Notes: a model not told the origin generated them from the sequence alone. A DNA stretch of 64,000 nt from Bifidobacterium bifidum ATCC 29521 = JCM 1255 = DSM 20456 (GCF_001025135.1 NZ_AP012323.1:1-64000); one strand, 5' to 3'; positions 1-11,147 are shown, numbered from the stretch's first letter. Made by a program: numbers and translations.

Positions 1-1590
1 ATGTCGGATGACCTTCTCGGTCCAGCCGGGCAAGCCACGCGGATATGGTCGGACACGCTGCGTCTGCTCAAGCAGAATCCCACGCTGTCGCCGCGCGACA
101 AGAGCTGGCTTGAAGGAGTCGTACCGGAAGCGGTATATGGCACGACCATCGTATTGTGCGTAAGCAACATGGCCACGCAGCAAGCGTTGCAGAATGAACT
201 CAATGCGCCGCTGCTCAACGCTTTGAAAATCATATCCGGAAACGACATGTTCCCGGCGTTCAAAATCGTGGCTCCTCAGGTGTCCCAACCGGAACCGCAG
301 CCGCCGGAATACCGGCATCCCGATACTGCGGCGAAACCGAGCGAACCATTCCCTGCGAATCCGTCGCCGACCGTCGCCGATCTGGCTCAGGAATCCTACA
401 TGCCCAACAGCATGCAGTCAATCTCCTCCATCGATTCGATTTCCGCGGAAATGACGGAGGCGAATCAGCAACCAGGCGCCACGGCTCCTCGAATACCCGG
501 CGAGCCGAGTTTTCCGGTACGGCAGCAGAAGGTGATGCGCGATCCGGAAACCCATCTGAACAAAAACTCGACGTTCGACACGTTCGTTCCCGGTGATTCC
601 AACCGTTTCGCACGCACTGTCGCGCTTGCGGTCGCCGAGGGAACCGGGCAGGAATTCAACCCGTTGTGTATCTACGGCGGATCGGGACTGGGCAAGACCC
701 ACCTGCTCAACGCCATCGGCAACTATGCATTGGTCAAGGATCCCACGCTCAAGGTCCGATACGTCAACAGCGAGGAATTCACCAACGAATTCATCGAGGC
801 ACTGCAGACCCCGGCCCAGAGCCAGAACCGTATCGCCGAATTCAACCGCCGATACCGCGAGGTCGACGTGTTGCTCATCGACGACATCCAGTTCCTCGGC
901 GGCAAGGAAGCGACCCTCGAACAGTTCTTCCACACGTTCAACGCGCTGCATCAGGCCAACAAGCGTATCGTCATCGCGTCCGATGTCGCGCCCAAGAACC
1001 TCAAGGGCTTCGAGGCACGACTCATCTCGCGTTTCGACTCCGGACTCACCGTCGATGTCAAGCCGCCTGATCTTGAGACCCGCATCGCTATTTTGCGCAT
1101 GATGGCTTCGATGAACGGCACTTCGACACCGAATGACGTGCTGAATCTGATCGCGGAGCGCTTCACCGAGAACATCCGCGAGCTGGAAGGCGCCCTGATT
1201 CGCGTGAGCGCGGTGGCATCGTTGAGCAGTCAGCCGGTGACCCGTGCGCTTGCCGAGCAGACGCTGCAGGACTTCTTCACCACCGACGTGGAAATCAAGC
1301 CGACCGACATCATCGGGCAGACGGCGAAGTACTTCCATCTGACATTCGACGACATCGTCGGGCGCGCGCGAACGAAAAACATCGCGCTGGCCCGTCAGGT
1401 CGCCATGTATCTTGCCCGTGAGATGACCAGCATGAGCCTGGTCGATATCGGCGAAGTGTTCGGCGGCCGCGATCACACCACGGTCATGCACGCGTATACC
1501 CGCGTCAGCGATGATATGCAGGAAAAGCCTGAAATTTACAACTACGTGACCGAGCTGACCGCGCGCCTCAAGCAGCGCGGCAATGAGTGA
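1..1590 (+). CDS. dnaA: Chromosomal replication initiator protein DnaA
   Basis: This protein binds DnaA boxes at oriC, melts the origin and loads the replicative helicase. The 529-residue sequence has the standard four-domain order: an N-terminal interaction domain, a long disordered linker (about residues 90-190, rich in Pro, Gln and Ser), the AAA+ domain, and a C-terminal DNA-binding domain. Walker A (GGSGLGKTH) lies near residue 225, Walker B ([11 protein letters not shown]) near 291, and the DnaA-box recognition signature [12 protein letters not shown] near 488. The window starts exactly at the ATG, so no upstream signal can be judged. The oriC region follows directly, as expected. I see no defect. 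Confidence 0.98.
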
Positions 1591-2191
1591 CGACAGTCGT
1601 TTTCTCTCGGCTGTGCAATGGTCCCGTCTGGCACGATCGCGCTGAGACACCAAAAAACGCCTTTTTTTCGTCGCTGTGCGTGATTCTGCTGGATGAAGGC
1701 CTGATTCGTCACCGTCGACAGGGCCTATCAGACTCAGATAATATAGACATACATATTTAATCTGTACAATAAAACAGGCGCAACACGCCGAACGATCTGC
1801 TGATTGAAGGAAAAGTTATCCACATGCTTATTCACAAATGTGGGTAGAGCCTGCGGATAACTTGTGGACTACTGCACATTTTTTGTGGATGAACAGTGGA
1901 TTAATCCACAGGAAATGTGGACAATCAAAATAGTTCGCCGAAAATGTGGATAACTCGGTACTTATGCACATTTTGTCCGGAAAGTTATCCACATAATCTG
2001 TGGGTTACTCAGCCCATATAAACACAAGGATTCGCGCAGTTATCCACACTATCCACAGGGCTTATTACTACGACTATCTTATTTCTCTCTCGATAACCGT
2101 CGTGATGATAACTCACTTCGCGCATGAGAAAAAACAATCCGAACATGACCCGCTAGAATGTTGCCAAGCACATCGTGAAATGAGGGAACCC
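1591..2191. other. oriC: Chromosomal replication origin (oriC), dnaA-dnaN intergenic region
   Basis: This AT-rich gap holds a dense cluster of DnaA boxes. Perfect TTATCCACA copies lie at 1816-1824, 1985-1993 and 2040-2048, and a perfect inverted copy (TGTGGATAA) at 1945-1953. Near matches are at 1828-1836 (TTATTCACA), 1852-1860 inverted, 1884-1892 inverted, 1902-1910, 1916-1924 inverted, 1962-1970 (TTATGCACA) and 2049-2057 (CTATCCACA). The stretch 1725-1775 is AT-rich and may be the melting region (inference). The dnaN promoter must also lie near 2060-2190. Confidence 0.95.
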
Positions 2192-3316
2192 ATGAAAGTA
2201 GAAATCGATTCCGCGGCTCTCGCCGACGCCGTAGCCTGGACGACCCGCGTCATCGACGCCCGACCGGCAAGCCCCATCCTTGCAGGTATCCAGCTCGAAG
2301 CCATCGACGGCACCCTTCAACTGTCCGCGTTCAATTACGAGATTTCCGCACGTCACCACATCGAAGCCGGTATCGACGAACCCGGAACCGCACTGGTACT
2401 CGGCAAACTCCTCGCCGACATCACCAAGTCACTGCCTGCCGAAAAGACCTACCTGTCGACCGACGGCTCCACCATGACCATCAACTCGGGCAAGTCCACG
2501 TTCACCATGCAGCTCATGCCCGATGCCGAATACCCGGATCTGCCGGTCGTGCCGGCAAAGCTCGGCCAGGTCGACGCACCCACGTTCATCCAGGCCGTAA
2601 CCCAGGCCAGCGTCGCGGTCTCCCGCGAGGAGAACCGCCCGGTGCTGACCGGCGTGCGCATGCAGTTCGACGGCGACAAAGTCACCATGACCTCGACCGA
2701 CCGTTTCCGCCTGTCCCGCGCCACGTTCACCTGGACGCCGCAGAACATCGACACCTCTACGACCACACTGGTGCGCGGATCCCTGCTGCGCGACGTCGCC
2801 CGCGCACTTGACGATCACCAGAACGTCGTCATCGATTTCGACGCCGACAACCCCACGCTGCTCGGTTTCGAGAACGCCGGACGCGTCTCGACATCCCAGC
2901 TGATCGACGGCGAATTCCCTGCGGTCGACCGCCTGTTCGCCGACGAATACCCGATTCAGGCCGTCATCGACAAGCAGCTGCTGATCGCCGCCATCAAGCG
3001 CGTCGCGCTGGTCGCCGAACGCAACGCCCCGATCCGCATGGTGTTCTCCGGCCAGGAAGTCACCCTGTCCGCCGGCGCCGTGGACGAAGCCCAGGCGCAG
3101 GAAATGCTGGACATCGACATGGACGGCGAGGACATCACCGTCGCGTTCAACCCGTCCTACCTGATCGAAGGCCTGAGCGCCATCACTGAGCCGTTCGTGC
3201 GCATGAAGATGACCACGGCCGTCAAGCCCGTCGAATTCAACGGCCAGCAGGAGGCGGACAGCGACGAATCGATGGATTACCGCTATCTGCTCGTCCCGAT
3301 GCGTTTCAACAGCTGA
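2192..3316 (+). CDS. dnaN: DNA polymerase III beta subunit (sliding clamp)
   Basis: DnaN forms the ring-shaped dimer that tethers DNA polymerase to DNA. The protein is 374 residues, the usual clamp length, and shows three consecutive clamp-fold domains ending in the typical YRYLLVPMRF tail. The frame is open back to 2000, but the family start is the ATG at 2192, with a purine-rich GAGGGA about 6 bases before it; the upstream part would run through DnaA boxes. It sits between oriC and recF as in most bacteria. Confidence 0.97.
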   Translation: MKVEIDSAALADAVAWTTRVIDARPASPILAGIQLEAIDGTLQLSAFNYEISARHHIEAGIDEPGTALVLGKLLADITKSLPAEKTYLSTDGSTMTINSGKSTFTMQLMPDAEYPDLPVVPAKLGQVDAPTFIQAVTQASVAVSREENRPVLTGVRMQFDGDKVTMTSTDRFRLSRATFTWTPQNIDTSTTTLVRGSLLRDVARALDDHQNVVIDFDADNPTLLGFENAGRVSTSQLIDGEFPAVDRLFADEYPIQAVIDKQLLIAAIKRVALVAERNAPIRMVFSGQEVTLSAGAVDEAQAQEMLDIDMDGEDITVAFNPSYLIEGLSAITEPFVRMKMTTAVKPVEFNGQQEADSDESMDYRYLLVPMRFNS

Positions 3317-3403
3317 GCCCGACGGCTGAACACTGGAATCCGAATCGAATCGCCGGCACCGACGAAACACACGGTGCCGGCGATGACATGACAGGAGCCC
3401 ATC

Positions 3404-4717
3404 TTGTACATTTCGCGTCTTGCGCTTGACCATTACCGGTCATGGAACCATTGCGTGCTCGACCTCACGCCGGGCATCAACATCCTGCAGGGGGCGAACG
3501 GGCTTGGGAAAACCAACATCGTCGAAGCGATAGAAGTGCTGTCCACGGGCCTGAGCCATCGCACATCCAGCTCGGTTCCGCTGGTGCAGCGCGGCGAACA
3601 TGCAGCGACGATCCGGGCCAATATCGAATCCGTGACGGATCCGGAGCCCGCTGATGATGGCGTCAATACCAGCGCTGATGCCGTGGATATCTCGGACATG
3701 AAACCGGTCCGGCAGACACAGACCACCACCCTTGAGGCCACGATTGCGGCACGCGGCGCCAACCGCGCCCGCATCAACGGCGGGCAGTCGCGGTATCTGC
3801 GGGAGATTCTCGGCACGCTGCCGACCGTGAGCTTCACTCCGGAGGATCAGCAGCTTGTGGCGGGCGACCCCGCCGTGCGCCGCTCGTTCATCAATCAGGT
3901 CGCCTCGCTGCTGATTCCCGGATATGCGAACCGGTTGCAATCATTCACGCACGTCGCCAAGCAACGGGCGGCACTGCTCAAACAGCTCGGTCAATGGCAG
4001 CGTGCAGGATCCCCGATTGACGCCGCGCTCAGCGGGCTGGAGATCTGGACCGGACAGTTCATCGAGGCGGGAGTCGCGCTCAGCCGCGACAGGCAGCGCA
4101 TCATCGCGGAACTGAACAAGTCGTTCGGCCCGCTGTATGCCAGATTGGCCGGTGTGGCGGGCGACTTGCCTTCCAATGCGGAAATTCAGGATACCGCGCA
4201 GAATGGTGGTGAGCAGGCAGCGGTCGAATACGTGCCGTCATTCGACGAGATCCTTGGAACACAGGCGCCCGAACCGTTGATAAGCCAGCATTTCCAGCGC
4301 ATCTATCCCGGCGAGGTGTCTCGCGGCGTCAATCTGATCGGCCCGCAACGAGATGACCTGTTGGTGACGCTCAATGGCATGCCGGCCAGGGAATTCGCCT
4401 CCAACGGCGAGATGTGGACGTTGGCCCTGGCATTGAAGATGGCACAATACCGGGCCCTCTGCGAGTATTTCGACACCAGGCCGGTGGTGATTCTCGACGA
4501 TGTGTTCGCTCAGCTCGACGAATCGCGCCGCACCGAGATCCTGCATTTTGCCGCGGCTCAGGATCAGGTACTGATCACCGCGGCCGCGGAAAGCGATATT
4601 CCGATACTGCCGGCGAACGAGTCGGCAGAATCCGGCGAGATACCGGTGAACCGCATCGCAGTGGCCGATCTCAAACGGCGCGACGAAGCGGATGCCGAGA
4701 GGGCCGGCGAACAATGA
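3404..4717 (+). CDS. recF: DNA replication and repair protein RecF
   Basis: RecF is an SMC-like ATPase that helps load RecA at single-strand gaps. The 437-residue protein begins with the family hallmark YISRLALDHYRSW, has Walker A (GANGLGKTN) near residue 31, and near residue 361 the ABC-type Walker B run VVILDDVFAQLDESRR. Translation starts at TTG 3404, seven bases after AGGAG at 3392-3396. The stop overlaps the next gene by four bases, which implies translational coupling. It is somewhat long because of an Asp/Thr-rich insert near residues 85-110. Confidence 0.96.
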   Translation: MYISRLALDHYRSWNHCVLDLTPGINILQGANGLGKTNIVEAIEVLSTGLSHRTSSSVPLVQRGEHAATIRANIESVTDPEPADDGVNTSADAVDISDMKPVRQTQTTTLEATIAARGANRARINGGQSRYLREILGTLPTVSFTPEDQQLVAGDPAVRRSFINQVASLLIPGYANRLQSFTHVAKQRAALLKQLGQWQRAGSPIDAALSGLEIWTGQFIEAGVALSRDRQRIIAELNKSFGPLYARLAGVAGDLPSNAEIQDTAQNGGEQAAVEYVPSFDEILGTQAPEPLISQHFQRIYPGEVSRGVNLIGPQRDDLLVTLNGMPAREFASNGEMWTLALALKMAQYRALCEYFDTRPVVILDDVFAQLDESRRTEILHFAAAQDQVLITAAAESDIPILPANESAESGEIPVNRIAVADLKRRDEADAERAGEQ

Positions 4718-5286
4718 CCGAACCCCGCAAGCCGAATACGCCGAGTGGGCCGGGGGCACCGAGCAGGCCCGACAAGCCGGGCAGCGCGGTCAAGCCGGGC
4801 AATGTACACGATTCGCACGAGCCGATTTGCGCGACCCTGCATCTCGACCAGCGCAAACTGCCCGCCACGGTGTTCGAGCACATCGCCAAGATGGCGGGAA
4901 GAAGGCGTCAGCGGATGATTGACGCCGAGGCCGCATGGGAGAACTTCGGCAAGCCGGGCCGTGACCCGAGCACCTTGGGCAGCGTAACGGCGCTGATTGC
5001 GAATAACGGTCATTGGATACCGTATCTGAAAATCGCGCAGCTGCGCAATCACTGGGATCAGGTGGTCGGACCGGTCATCGCCCAGCATTCGCAGGTCATC
5101 GGGCTGCGCGACGGAGTCATGACCATCCGTGCCGATTCCGCGGCTTGGGCCACCCAGCTCACCTACCTGATTCCGCAGCTGGAACGTACCATCAAGGAGC
5201 GCCTGCAGGGGTTGGACGTCCACAAGATCCAGGTAACAGGCCCCCGTGCCGCGACATTTCGCGGCTCAAGGATGAAGAGGCGCTAA
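4714..5286 (+). CDS. DUF721 (DciA-like) domain protein
   Basis: This is the 190-residue DUF721 protein that commonly sits between recF and gyrB in Actinobacteria. DUF721 includes DciA, a loader or partner of the replicative helicase; that role is inferred from the family. The first 45 residues are a Pro/Gly-rich tail. The conserved core runs from about residue 100, with WDQVVGPVIAQHSQ, WATQLTYLIPQL and a basic C-terminus. The ATG at 4714 overlaps the recF stop (ATGA). The frame is open upstream to 4414, but that part lies inside recF. Confidence 0.9.
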   Translation: MTEPRKPNTPSGPGAPSRPDKPGSAVKPGNVHDSHEPICATLHLDQRKLPATVFEHIAKMAGRRRQRMIDAEAAWENFGKPGRDPSTLGSVTALIANNGHWIPYLKIAQLRNHWDQVVGPVIAQHSQVIGLRDGVMTIRADSAAWATQLTYLIPQLERTIKERLQGLDVHKIQVTGPRAATFRGSRMKRR

Positions 5287-5436
5287 ATTCGCTCAGAGAG
5301 CCAAAGTCCCCGTAGACGGGTAGGATTGGCGGATAATAGGTTCAGCGCTTAGAAACCCCCGTTATTCGCGTTTTAGAGCGTATCGCCCGCAGAACAACCT
5401 TTCATGACGAAAGAATATGCAGGAAGGAAACCGTTA

Positions 5437-7599
5437 GTGGCAGTTCTTGAATCGGATTCCGAACATGAATCCCGTGACGAGTCCGGCATGCCTGAGCAGG
5501 CTCCGGGCAGCGGTCTGACGGCGAGCAGCGCCGAGCAGCATGACCGCGAGGTCGATGAAGCCATCGCCCAGGACGAGCTCGATGATGCCCAGCTTGACGA
5601 CACCTTATCGCCCGACCATTATGACGCCAGCGACCTGAAGGTGCTGGAAGGCCTTGAGGCGGTGCGCATCCGCCCGGGCATGTACATCGGCTCCACCGGC
5701 CCGCGCGGTCTGCACCACCTGGTCTACGAGATCGTCGACAACTCCGTCGACGAGGCACTGGCCGGCTACGCCACGCATATCGAAGTGACGATCCTGCCGG
5801 ACAACGGCATCCGCGTCGTTGACGACGGTCGAGGCATCCCGGTCGACGAAGTTCCCGGCGAAGGCGTCTCCGGCGTCGAGACCGTGATGACCAAGCTGCA
5901 CGCCGGCGGTAAATTCGGCGGCGGCGGATACGCGGTGTCCGGTGGCCTTCACGGTGTCGGCATCTCCGTGGTCAACGCGCTGTCGACGCGAGTCGATATC
6001 GAAGTGCGGCGCCAGGGATTCCACTGGACCCAGACATACGTCAACCAGCATCCGACGGCCCGCCTCGCCAAGGGCGCCCCGATGGCCGAGGATGAGTCGA
6101 CCGGCACTTCCGTGACGTTCTGGCCCGATGCGGCGATCTTCGAAAGCACGGTATACGACTTCGAGACGCTGCGCTCCCGCTTCCAGCAGATGGCGTTCCT
6201 GAACAAGGGACTGAAGATTTCACTCACCGACCTGCGCGAGCCGGATCTGGCCGGCGACGAAGTGGCCGGCGATGACGATTCCACCGAGCCGAAGCACCAG
6301 AGCGTGACTTACCAGTACATGAACGGCATCAAGGATTATGTCTCGTACCTGGTCAAGTCCCGCAAGGCCACTCCCGTCGAGGAGGATGTCATCGATTTCG
6401 AGGCCGAAGACCTCAAGATCGGCATCTCGGCCGAGGTCGCGATGCAGTGGACCACCGCGTATTCCGAGGCTGTGCACACGTTCGCGAACACGATCTCCAC
6501 CACAGAAGGCGGCACGCACGAAGAAGGCTTCCGTGCAGCGCTGACCTCGCTGGTGAACCGGTATGCGCGAGACAAGAACATCCTCAAGGAGAAGGATGAC
6601 AACCTCTCCGGCGACGATGTGCGCGAAGGCCTGACCGCCGTCGTGTCCGTCAAGCTGACCACTCCTCAGTTCGAAGGGCAGACGAAGACCAAGCTCGGCA
6701 ACTCCGAGGCGAAGACCTTCGTGCAACGCGTGATGACCGACAAGCTCGGCGACTGGTTCGACGCGCACCCCGCAGAGGCCAAGAACATCATCCAGAAGGC
6801 CATCGAAGCCTCCCGCGCCCGCATCGCGGCGAAGAAAGCCCGCGAGAACACCCGGCGCAAGTCGATTTTCGAGTCGGCCGGCATGCCCGACAAGCTCAAG
6901 GACTGCCAGTCCAGCAACCCCGAAGAGTGCGAGCTGTTCATCGTCGAGGGTGATTCGGCAGGCGGCTCCGCCATTCAAGGGCGAAACCCGGAAACGCAGG
7001 CCATCCTGCCGCTTCGAGGCAAGATTCTCAACACCGAACGCGCCTCCATCGACCGCATGATGAAGTCCGACACCATCGAGTCGCTGATCACCGCGGTCGG
7101 CGGCGGCTATGGCGAGGAATTCGACGTGAGCAAGGTGCGCTACCACAAGGTCATCATCATGGCCGATGCAGATGTGGACGGTGCCCATATCGCCACGCTG
7201 AACCTGACGCTGTTCTTCCGTTACATGCGACCGATGATCACCGCAGGATACGTGTATGTGGCCATGCCTCCGCTGTACCGTCTCAAGTGGACGCGCGGCG
7301 ATCATGATTACGTGTACACCGACCGCGAACGCGACGAGAAACTCGCCCAAGGCAAGGCCGCAGGCCGGCAGCTGCCCAAGGGCGAAGGCATCCAGCGCTA
7401 CAAGGGTCTGGGCGAGATGACCTACCAGGAGCTGTGGGAGACCACCATGGATCCTGAGCACCGCATCCTGAAGCAGATTCACATCGAGGATGCCGCGGCA
7501 GCGGACGAGACCTTCTCGATGCTGATGGGCGACGACGTGGAACCGCGCCGTCTTTTCATCCAACGCAATGCCAAGGATGTGCGCTTCATCGACGCTTAA
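5437..7599 (+). CDS. gyrB: DNA gyrase subunit B
   Basis: GyrB provides the ATPase of the enzyme that introduces negative supercoils. The GHKL ATPase domain comes first (EIVDNSVDEALAGY; DDGRGIPVD), followed by the transducer and the TOPRIM domain with EGDSAGGSA near residue 504 and ADADVDGAH near 575. I choose the GTG at 5437 because AGGAAGG at 5421-5427 stands nine bases before it. An in-frame ATG at 5404 has no ribosome-binding site and would add eleven residues. The acidic first 55 residues are poorly conserved. Confidence 0.95.
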   Translation: MAVLESDSEHESRDESGMPEQAPGSGLTASSAEQHDREVDEAIAQDELDDAQLDDTLSPDHYDASDLKVLEGLEAVRIRPGMYIGSTGPRGLHHLVYEIVDNSVDEALAGYATHIEVTILPDNGIRVVDDGRGIPVDEVPGEGVSGVETVMTKLHAGGKFGGGGYAVSGGLHGVGISVVNALSTRVDIEVRRQGFHWTQTYVNQHPTARLAKGAPMAEDESTGTSVTFWPDAAIFESTVYDFETLRSRFQQMAFLNKGLKISLTDLREPDLAGDEVAGDDDSTEPKHQSVTYQYMNGIKDYVSYLVKSRKATPVEEDVIDFEAEDLKIGISAEVAMQWTTAYSEAVHTFANTISTTEGGTHEEGFRAALTSLVNRYARDKNILKEKDDNLSGDDVREGLTAVVSVKLTTPQFEGQTKTKLGNSEAKTFVQRVMTDKLGDWFDAHPAEAKNIIQKAIEASRARIAAKKARENTRRKSIFESAGMPDKLKDCQSSNPEECELFIVEGDSAGGSAIQGRNPETQAILPLRGKILNTERASIDRMMKSDTIESLITAVGGGYGEEFDVSKVRYHKVIIMADADVDGAHIATLNLTLFFRYMRPMITAGYVYVAMPPLYRLKWTRGDHDYVYTDRERDEKLAQGKAAGRQLPKGEGIQRYKGLGEMTYQELWETTMDPEHRILKQIHIEDAAAADETFSMLMGDDVEPRRLFIQRNAKDVRFIDA

Positions 7600-7613
7600 G
7601 GTTCTAATCCAAG

Positions 7614-7659
7614 CCCGCCGGCGGGGGGGGGCTGTCAGCGCAGCTGGCTGGGGGTGGTT
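7614..7659. repeat. Palindromic GC-rich repeat (CCCCGCTGGCGGGG family), copy 1
   Basis: This element in the gyrB-gyrA gap reads as GCCCGCCGGCGGG, then a G-run and GCTGTCAGCGCAGCTGG, ending in TGGGGGTGG. The same pattern recurs near 17792, 20692, 32046 and 39098. The half-element folds on itself at CCCGCCGGCGGG. The function is unknown; it resembles REP-type intergenic palindromes. Confidence 0.7.
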
Positions 7660-7736
7660 CCGATCCCCCCCCGATGACAGCGACAGAAACGACATCCAAC
7701 ATACGGTCGAACAGAATTTAACCAAAGGACAACCAA

Positions 7737-10469
7737 GTGGCAGACGAAAACAGCAACGGCACCGACCTGCCGGAGCAGAACGACGAGCGTGCCGAACACT
7801 CGATGGAGCCCATCAGCCCTCAGGCCAACGAACAGTTGGTCCTCGACGACAATCGCGTGGCCCACACCGACATCCAGAAGGAGATGCGTCAGTCGTACCT
7901 CGACTATGCCATCTCCGTCATCGTCGAACGAGCCCTTCCGGATGTGCGCGACGGCATGAAGCCGGTGCACCGCCGCATCGTGTACGCGATGTATGACGGC
8001 GGCTACCGTCCTGATCGCGGCTATTCCAAGTGCGCCCGACCCGTCGCCGACGTGATGGGCAACTACCACCCACACGGCGACGCCGCGATCTACGATTCGC
8101 TGGTGCGCATGGCCCAGCCGTGGTCGATGCGATACACGCTGGTCGACGGGCAGGGCAACTTCGGCTCGGCCGGTGACGACCCGCCCGCAGCCATGCGTTA
8201 CACCGAGTGCCGCATGATGCCGCTTGCGATGGAAATGGTGCGAGACATCGACAAGGACACCGTCGACTTCGTGCCCAACTACGATGGCCGTACGCAGGAA
8301 CCCACCGTGTTGCCCGCGCGCTTCCCGAACCTGCTGGCCAACGGCTCGTCCGGCATCGCCGTCGGCATGGCGACCAACATTCCGCCGCACAACATGCGCG
8401 AGCTGGCGGAAGGCGTGCATTGGACGCTCGATCATCCCGAAGCGAGCCGTGAAGAGCTGCTGAACGCACTCATCGGCATCATCAAGGGACCGGACTTCCC
8501 GACCGGTGCCACGATCCTCGGCCACAAGGGCATCGAGCAGGCGTACCGCACCGGCCGCGGCCTGATTACGATGCGCGCGGTGGTCAACACCGAGGAGATC
8601 AAGGGCCGTATGTGCCTGGTGGTCACCGAGCTGCCGTATCAGGTGAATCCCGACCGTCTGGCCGCTTCCATCCGAGAAGGCGTGCGCGACGGCAAGATCC
8701 AGGGCATCGCCGACATGCGCGACGAGACGTCGGGCCGTACCGGCCAGCGACTCGTGCTCGTGCTCAAGCGCGACGCCGTGCCGAAGGTCGTGCTCAACAA
8801 CCTGTACAAGCACTCCCAGCTGCAGCAGACGTTCGGCGCGAACATGCTCGCGCTGGTCGACGGCGTGCCGCGCACGCTGAGCCTCGACGCCTTCATCCGC
8901 CATTGGGTGAACCACCAGCTCGAAGTCATCGAACGCCGTACCCGTTACCTCAAGCGCGAGGCCGAGGAACGCGACCACATCCTGCAGGGCCTGCTCAAGG
9001 CCATGGACGCCATCGACGAGGTCATCCGCCTCATCCGCTCCAGCCAGGGCCGCGAGGACGCCCGGCCGAAGCTGATGGAGTTCCTTGACATCGATCAGGT
9101 GCAGGCCGACGCCATCCTTTCCATGCAGCTGGTTCGACTGGCCAACATGGAACGCCAGAAGATCATCGACGAGCATGAGGAACTCATGCGCAAGATTGCC
9201 GACTACAACGACATCCTCGCCAAGCCGGAACGCCAGCGTACGATCGTCGGCGACGAGCTCGACGAGATCGTCGCGAAATACGGTGACGAACGTCGCACGA
9301 AGATCCTCCCCTACTCGGGCGAGATGAACGTCGAAGACCTGATCGCCGAGGAGAACGTGGTGGTCACCGTCACGCACTCCGGCTTCATCAAGCGCACCAA
9401 GGCCAACGAATACCGCGCACAGCATCGCGGCGGCAAGGGCATCAAGGGCGCCAAGCTGCGTGAGGATGACGTGGTGGATCACTTCTTCCTCACGTCCACG
9501 CATAACTGGCTGCTGTTCTTCACCAACAAGGGCCGCGTCTACCGCATCAAGGCGTACGAGCTGCCCGAAGGCTCGCGCGATTCCAAGGGCCAGCACGTGG
9601 CGAACCTGCTGCAGTTCGGTCCCGACGAGACGATTCAGACCGTGCTGTCGATTCCGAACTACGAGGTCGCCAAGTATCTGGTGCTTGCCACCCGCACCGG
9701 CAAGGTCAAGAAGACCGCGCTGGCCGAGTACGATTCGCCGCGTCAGGGCGGACTCATCGCGGTTCGTCTCGCGGCCGACGAGGAGACCGGCGAGCCCACG
9801 GACGAGCTGATCGGCGCCGCGCTGTGCAACGCCGCAGACGACATCATCCTCGTCTCCAAGCAGGGCATGAGCCTCAAGTTCGCGGCGGACAACGACCAGC
9901 TGCGTCCGATGGGACGCCAGACCGCCGGCGTGCAGGGCATGAAGTTCCGCGGGGATGACGAACTGCTCGCCATGGACGTGGTTCCGGAGGACTCCAAGCA
10001 GGACCTGCTCGTGGTCACCAATGAGGGCTTCGCCAAGCGCACCGCGATCAGCGAATACCGACTGCAGGGGCGTAACGGTTTCGGCGTCAAGGCGGTACAG
10101 CTCGCCGAAGGTCGCGGATCGCTGGTCGGTGCCCTGATCGTAAGCGAAGACGATCAGGTCATGGCGATCATGAAGTCCGGCAAAGTGATCCGTTCCAACG
10201 TCACCGAAGTCAAGCGCACCGGCCGCACCACGCAGGGCGTGACGCTCGCTAAGCCCGACAAGGGCGACGAGATTATCTCCATCGCCCGCAACGAGGAAAC
10301 CGGCGAAGACGAAGTCGAGACGACGGATGATACGGCTGCGGCCGCATCCGCGACCACGTCTCCCGATACGGCCGAAAACACTCCGGATACCGCGGATAGC
10401 GTCGCATCCGGCAGTGATTCGGGCGCGGCATCTGACGAGAATGTGAACAACACTGATGACGAGGCATAA
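7737..10469 (+). CDS. gyrA: DNA gyrase subunit A
   Basis: GyrA carries the DNA breakage-reunion activity and the DNA-wrapping domain. The 910-residue protein shows the catalytic tyrosine in MRYTEC near residue 154, the quinolone-determining region around [16 protein letters not shown], and a GyrA-box-like QHRGGKG near residue 562 that opens the C-terminal beta-pinwheel. The last 60 residues are a low-complexity acidic Thr/Ala/Asp tail. It starts at GTG 7737, with AAAGGA at 7724-7729. It is separated from gyrB by about 137 bases that include a repeat, so it may have its own promoter. Confidence 0.97.
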   Translation: MADENSNGTDLPEQNDERAEHSMEPISPQANEQLVLDDNRVAHTDIQKEMRQSYLDYAISVIVERALPDVRDGMKPVHRRIVYAMYDGGYRPDRGYSKCARPVADVMGNYHPHGDAAIYDSLVRMAQPWSMRYTLVDGQGNFGSAGDDPPAAMRYTECRMMPLAMEMVRDIDKDTVDFVPNYDGRTQEPTVLPARFPNLLANGSSGIAVGMATNIPPHNMRELAEGVHWTLDHPEASREELLNALIGIIKGPDFPTGATILGHKGIEQAYRTGRGLITMRAVVNTEEIKGRMCLVVTELPYQVNPDRLAASIREGVRDGKIQGIADMRDETSGRTGQRLVLVLKRDAVPKVVLNNLYKHSQLQQTFGANMLALVDGVPRTLSLDAFIRHWVNHQLEVIERRTRYLKREAEERDHILQGLLKAMDAIDEVIRLIRSSQGREDARPKLMEFLDIDQVQADAILSMQLVRLANMERQKIIDEHEELMRKIADYNDILAKPERQRTIVGDELDEIVAKYGDERRTKILPYSGEMNVEDLIAEENVVVTVTHSGFIKRTKANEYRAQHRGGKGIKGAKLREDDVVDHFFLTSTHNWLLFFTNKGRVYRIKAYELPEGSRDSKGQHVANLLQFGPDETIQTVLSIPNYEVAKYLVLATRTGKVKKTALAEYDSPRQGGLIAVRLAADEETGEPTDELIGAALCNAADDIILVSKQGMSLKFAADNDQLRPMGRQTAGVQGMKFRGDDELLAMDVVPEDSKQDLLVVTNEGFAKRTAISEYRLQGRNGFGVKAVQLAEGRGSLVGALIVSEDDQVMAIMKSGKVIRSNVTEVKRTGRTTQGVTLAKPDKGDEIISIARNEETGEDEVETTDDTAAAASATTSPDTAENTPDTADSVASGSDSGAASDENVNNTDDEA

Positions 10470-10528
10470 TCGTCTCAGAAAACTGGTAGCCTCGGCTAAG
10501 AGTCATCGGGGAACGACAAGGAGCAACG

Positions 10529-11086
10529 ATGAGTGACAACCTCGAACCCGGACGGACCGACATGTTCGTGCCCGGTCCGCATGACAATGCAGAACCGCAC
10601 GAAGGTGTCCGCGAAAGCGCCCCTCGGGTCGCGCGCTCTATTTCCAACCAGCCGCAGTCGGAGAGCGAGCCGCGCGCCAACAAAACGCGTGCGTCCCTGC
10701 GTTCACCGCGCCGTTCGACGCCGCGCGCCCGCCGCATGAACCTGTCGCTGACCCATGTGAACGCATGGTCCGTGGCGAAGGTGACGTTCATGCTGTCAAT
10801 CGCCGGCGCGATCATCGAAGTGCTTGCCGCCGCCCTGGTCTGGCTGCTGCTTGACGCGGTCGGCGTGTTCGACCAGCTGAACAATATCGTCTCGTCCACC
10901 GGTCTGGCCGCCGACAGCCTGAACCTGTCCAGCGTGTTCAGCCTGTCCACGGTACTGTCGGTGGTCACCATTCTGGCGATCGTCGGCGTCGTGCTGGTGA
11001 CGCTCCTTGCCACCATCATCGCGCTGCTGTACAACGTGATCAGCGCGCTTGTCGGCGGCGTACATATCACTCTGGGCGACGACTGA
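10529..11086 (+). CDS. DUF3566 membrane protein
   Basis: This 185-residue protein follows gyrA, the standard place for DUF3566 proteins in Actinobacteria. The first 70 residues are polar and basic. Two membrane helices follow, about residues 88-110 and 145-175, separated by GVFDQLNNIVSSTGL. The family function is unknown. AAGGAG at 10518-10523 precedes the ATG. It lies 59 bases after gyrA and ends just before a clear terminator, so it probably closes the gyrA transcript. Confidence 0.88.
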   Translation: MSDNLEPGRTDMFVPGPHDNAEPHEGVRESAPRVARSISNQPQSESEPRANKTRASLRSPRRSTPRARRMNLSLTHVNAWSVAKVTFMLSIAGAIIEVLAAALVWLLLDAVGVFDQLNNIVSSTGLAADSLNLSSVFSLSTVLSVVTILAIVGVVLVTLLATIIALLYNVISALVGGVHITLGDD

Positions 11087-11117
11087 TCCAATCGAATCCC
11101 TGATACATCCCGTTACG

Positions 11118-11147
11118 AACCCCGCGGAGGCAACGCCCGCGGGGTTT
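11118..11147 (+). terminator. Rho-independent terminator after the DUF3566 gene
   Basis: A 10-bp perfect stem, AACCCCGCGG with CCGCGGGGTT, closes a 9-base loop and is followed by a short T-rich stretch. It lies 31 bases after the DUF3566 stop and likely ends the gyrA-DUF3566 transcript. Confidence 0.8.

Noticed and set aside
7621-7630. Poly-G runs (also at about 17526 and 44804) as phase-variation switches
   Set aside because: They are intergenic, not in a coding start or between promoter boxes, so there is no evidence that length changes switch a gene.
1-11086. Horizontal transfer in the replication block
   Set aside because: Gene order, lengths and motifs are all those of a standard actinobacterial origin region, with no composition break visible.
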